A stretch of DNA of 15,949 nucleotides from Oribacterium sp. UBA3737 (GTDB lineage: Bacteria > Bacillota_A > Clostridia > Lachnospirales > Lachnospiraceae): contig DFGZ01000292.1 of assembly GCA_002371295.1 (NCBI GenBank), positions 1 to 15,949 of the forward strand, written 5' to 3'. The number at the start of each line of letters is the position of its first letter. The first letter of the stretch is position 1. Under the pieces are notes generated by a model. It made no database searches. It was given only the letters and a program-made list of their open reading frames with translations, and had not been told where the DNA came from. The translations under genes and the position numbers were made by a program. Below are positions 13,813 to 15,949 of this stretch, in pieces.

Positions 13813-14670
13813 ATGAATACATTCACATTGAACAATGGAATAGAAATGCCGGTTATTGGATACGGGACCTTTACTTTGGAACCTGCGGATTGCGAAGAGC
13901 TTGTTGCAAAAGCTTTACATGATGGCTATAGGCTGATAGACACAGCGAATATGTACAAGAATGAAAAAGCTGTTGGAAGGGCAATTCGAAAATCCAAGGT
14001 AAATAGAGAGGAGATCTTTATAACTACAAAGCTTTGGCCCACGAGTTTTCCATATGAAAAAGCGGGCAGAGAAATTGATGAAACCCTTAAGCGACTTGCT
14101 ACAGATTACATAGATCTGCTCCTTTTGCATCAGGAAGTCGGGGACGTGGAGGGCGCATGGAGGGCCTGTGAAGAAGCTCTGCAAAGTGGAAAGGTAAGAG
14201 CTATCGGAGTGTCTAACTTCAGCAGAGAAAGCATGGAAAAGCTCTTGTCATACGCTAAGGTTAAGCCTTCTGTCGTTCAGAATGAATGTCACCCATATCT
14301 CCAAGAAAATGATTTCAGAGAGTACCTGGCAAAGAATGATATAAGGCTTATGTCCTGGTATCCACTTGGACATGGCGATCTTTCACTTATCATGAATGCG
14401 GCATTTGAAGAAATCGGAGCAAAATACAACAAAACAAACGCCCAGGTGATACTCAGGTGGCATATCCAGTCTGGGATAATACCTATTCCAGGAACAAGAG
14501 ATATGGTGCACCTTGGAGAAAATATAGAGGTTTTTGACTTTGAACTTTCAGATGAGGATATGCTAAGGATTGCTGATATTAACCGGGATAAAAGATATTT
14601 TAAAATGCCAATGTTTGTAAAACAGATAGCATTTACCAGAGGAAACATAGATTTTAACGATCAGGTATGA
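13813..14670 (+). CDS. Aldo/keto reductase (second of a tandem pair)
   Basis: This 285-residue paralogue of the preceding gene has the same opening (LNNGIEMPVIGYG). The complete tetrad is D43 (IDTAN), Y48 (MYKNE), K73 (TKLWP) and H106 (LLHQE). The cofactor region IPIPGTRDMVHLGENIEVFDF is present. The two proteins align along their whole length, with a short extra piece (SFPYEKAGRE) before the conserved ETLKRL here. An old tandem duplication followed by divergence is the simplest account; substrate ranges may differ. No strong ribosome binding site is visible ahead of ATG 13813, and an ATG at 13811 is out of frame, so translation may depend on coupling to the upstream gene. Confidence 0.93.
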   Translation: MNTFTLNNGIEMPVIGYGTFTLEPADCEELVAKALHDGYRLIDTANMYKNEKAVGRAIRKSKVNREEIFITTKLWPTSFPYEKAGREIDETLKRLATDYIDLLLLHQEVGDVEGAWRACEEALQSGKVRAIGVSNFSRESMEKLLSYAKVKPSVVQNECHPYLQENDFREYLAKNDIRLMSWYPLGHGDLSLIMNAAFEEIGAKYNKTNAQVILRWHIQSGIIPIPGTRDMVHLGENIEVFDFELSDEDMLRIADINRDKRYFKMPMFVKQIAFTRGNIDFNDQV

Positions 14671-14685
14671 GAGAAAGGAGAAGAG

Positions 14686-15168
14686 ATGAGCAAGGAACTT
14701 GTACTTTATTTTTCTGTATATGGGACAGCCAAAAATGTAGCAGAAGAGATAGCGCAGCAGAGGGGCGCAGATCTTGTGGAGATACAGCCTGCCATACCAT
14801 ATGACAGTAACCGTGATCACTATAATGATCTGGCAAAATATGCAAAGAAGGAGCATGACGAGGATATGCGTCCGGAGATAAAGAATGATATAGACATCAG
14901 CGGATATAACCGTATCTACATCGGCTATCCCATGTGGTGGTACACATTCCCTATGATAATCTATACACTTTTTGATAAATATGATTTTACAGGAAAGACA
15001 ATTGTTCCTTTTAATACACACATGGGCTCATCAGATGGTGGAACCTATGAAACGATAAAGAAACTTGAGCCCGGAGCAACAGTGTTAAAGGGTCTTCCTG
15101 TGGAGATGAGCACAGCAGAGTCAAGACCTAAAGCTCAGGTAAAAGCATGGCTTGAAAGCCTTGGCTGA
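14686..15168 (+). CDS. Flavodoxin
   Basis: This 160-residue flavodoxin-like protein binds FMN and carries electrons in the cytosol. The N-terminal strand and phosphate loop read LVLYFSVYGTAKNVAEEIA (residues 5-23). The loop is a variant of the usual SxTGNT with Tyr and Ala substitutions, so phosphate contacts may differ. The aromatic flavin-stacking region is GYPMWWYTFPM (80-90), and TIVPFNTHMGSSDGG (105-119) forms the second flavin loop. This pattern matches the flavodoxin_4 group often found beside LysR regulators and aldo/keto reductases. The ribosome binding site is AAAGGAG and it follows the reductase by 15 nt. It may supply electrons to a reductase encoded here or elsewhere. Confidence 0.9.
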   Translation: MSKELVLYFSVYGTAKNVAEEIAQQRGADLVEIQPAIPYDSNRDHYNDLAKYAKKEHDEDMRPEIKNDIDISGYNRIYIGYPMWWYTFPMIIYTLFDKYDFTGKTIVPFNTHMGSSDGGTYETIKKLEPGATVLKGLPVEMSTAESRPKAQVKAWLESLG

Positions 15169-15188
15169 TTGCAACGGAGGACTAACAC

Positions 15189-15702
15189 ATGCTTAAGAAT
15201 AATATTAAATATGTGGCAGGAATGTTGCTGGCTACAGTATTTTTATCAGCCTGCGGTGAAGAGCAAAGCTTCACGGGATCATCGGATATTTGGAGGCTTT
15301 TCACTGGGCTCGGTTACTACATGGCTTGAGTTCTGTTATGACTATGATTATATAAAATACTTCATTCCTATGAGCGGGTCCAGTTGGTATTACGGCGGCT
15401 ATGGAGATTTTCAGATTGAAAGAAATGTAGATTTCATAGAGCAGCTTGTAAAGGACAATGAGCTGGACGAAAGAGGATACTTTATATATCATGCTGTCGG
15501 CACAAATGACGCGGTAAAGAGTCAGTCGATAGATATGGCTGATGAGATTGTTATCACGAGAGATATTTACTCCTGATCATTATGTCTTTTACCAGAAGGA
15601 TTGGATCAGCCTGGAGTAATCTACAGTTATTCAAACCATGTCAAGATGCTTAAAGCGAACCTACCAATACTGTTGGAGTGTTTCTGGGATAACATAAAAT
15701 AG
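15189..15702 (+). pseudogene. Broken lipoprotein esterase (feruloyl/esterase D-like)
   Basis: The start is intact: ribosome binding site CGGAGG (15174-15179), then a lipoprotein signal, MLKNNIKYVAGMLLATVFLS, followed by ACGEEQS. This frame stops at 15329. Around 15265-15272 the coding signal passes to another frame, which reads RDHRIFGGFSLGSVTTW (nucleophile Ser in GFSLGS) and runs to 15576, ending at VITRDIYS. A third frame continues with IFTPDHYVFYQK, and a fourth with GLDQPGVIYSYSNHVK and ends LLECFWDNIK at 15702. In intact esterases of this type roughly 150-200 residues separate the signal from the GxSxG motif, so a large internal piece is missing and at least two later frameshifts follow. 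It is not functional as it stands unless these are sequencing errors. Confidence 0.8.
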
Positions 15703-15703
15703 T

Positions 15704-15739
15704 TTGTAGCCGAGATTGCTGTTTCAATCTCGGCTACAA
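15704..15739. terminator. Long perfect hairpin after the esterase relic
   Basis: TTGTAGCCGAGATTG (15704-15718) pairs perfectly with CAATCTCGGCTACAA (15725-15739) around a 6-base loop. No clear T-tract follows on either strand, so it is a terminator-like stem whose efficiency is uncertain. It closes the reductase-flavodoxin-esterase unit. Confidence 0.65.
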
Positions 15740-15881
15740 TTATGTTGAGTGGTAAAATTACTGGAAGTTAAGACACAATCAAGACTCAGGGATGAAATCA
15801 GAAAATAGCATGTGCCAAAAAGCAAGTTGACAGTGACACAGCGCAGAATTACAATGGTGTCAGAAAGCGAGGTGGCACAAG

Positions 15882-15949
15882 ATGAAGATTACAACTCTTG
15901 ATGAAGCCCTTGAAAGAATAAAGGAATTAGAAAAAGAGGTTGCAGAGCT
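15882..15949 (+). CDS. Start of a coiled-coil ORF, possibly a transposase (partial)
   Basis: From ATG 15882 the frame stays open to the window edge for 22 codons: MKITTLDEALERIKELEKEV and onward. The heptad-like spacing of Leu and Ile among charged residues suggests a coiled coil. IS66-type TnpC and related transposases often begin this way, but many other proteins do too. The ribosome binding site is weak (GAGGTGG). An inverted repeat TGTGCCA (15811-15817) / TGGCACA (15873-15879) lies just upstream. Only the N-terminus is visible, so the call is tentative. Confidence 0.35.
   Translation, partial: MKITTLDEALERIKELEKEVAE

Noticed and set aside
15169..15576. Treating 15169-15576 as an intact gene with a TTG start
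   Set aside because: The first ~33 residues are out-of-frame sequence over the ribosome binding site and the lipoprotein signal; the esterase part begins only near 15270, so a broken gene starting at 15189 explains it better.

Overview
The window looks like a chromosomal segment from a Firmicute of the class Clostridia, most likely Lachnospiraceae (Butyrivibrio-like). The main evidence is a tryptophan T-box leader ahead of the trp genes, a SCIFF ranthipeptide precursor with its radical SAM maturase, purine-rich Shine-Dalgarno sites ahead of most genes, and protein sequences typical of that family. The species assignment is inference.

Region 1 (1-4709) is tryptophan biosynthesis. A T-box leader with specifier TGG and a terminator precedes trpD, trpF, trpB and trpA, the last three overlapping end to end. 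trpE, trpG and trpC are absent from this cluster. TrpF carries a repetitive charged insertion of about 50 residues.

Region 2 (4710-9533) starts with a 314-nt gap holding a 33-nt direct repeat, then an SseB-like protein. Next comes the most distinctive locus: a 48-residue SCIFF peptide gene (scfA) under a promoter overlapped by a palindrome, a terminator, a highly folded intergenic stretch, and the radical SAM/SPASM maturase scfB. scfB overlaps an Orn/Lys/Arg decarboxylase-family gene that has a low-complexity insertion of about 90 residues. The SCIFF peptide has Gly where the family's usual cross-link acceptor Thr stands.

Region 3 (9530-10190) is a scar of a mobile element: a fragment resembling the C-terminal nuclease-type domain of phage/conjugative-element proteins, then a serine recombinase collapsed by an internal deletion, then a hairpin terminator.

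Region 4 (10227-15702) is a LysR regulator transcribed leftward, divergent from rightward genes: a lipoprotein alpha/beta hydrolase, a small gene relic, two tandem aldo/keto reductases, a flavodoxin and a broken lipoprotein esterase. It reads as a LysR-controlled carbonyl/ester metabolism cluster in partial decay. The right edge (15882 onward) opens a new coiled-coil ORF, possibly a transposase.

No tRNA, rRNA or CRISPR array was seen.
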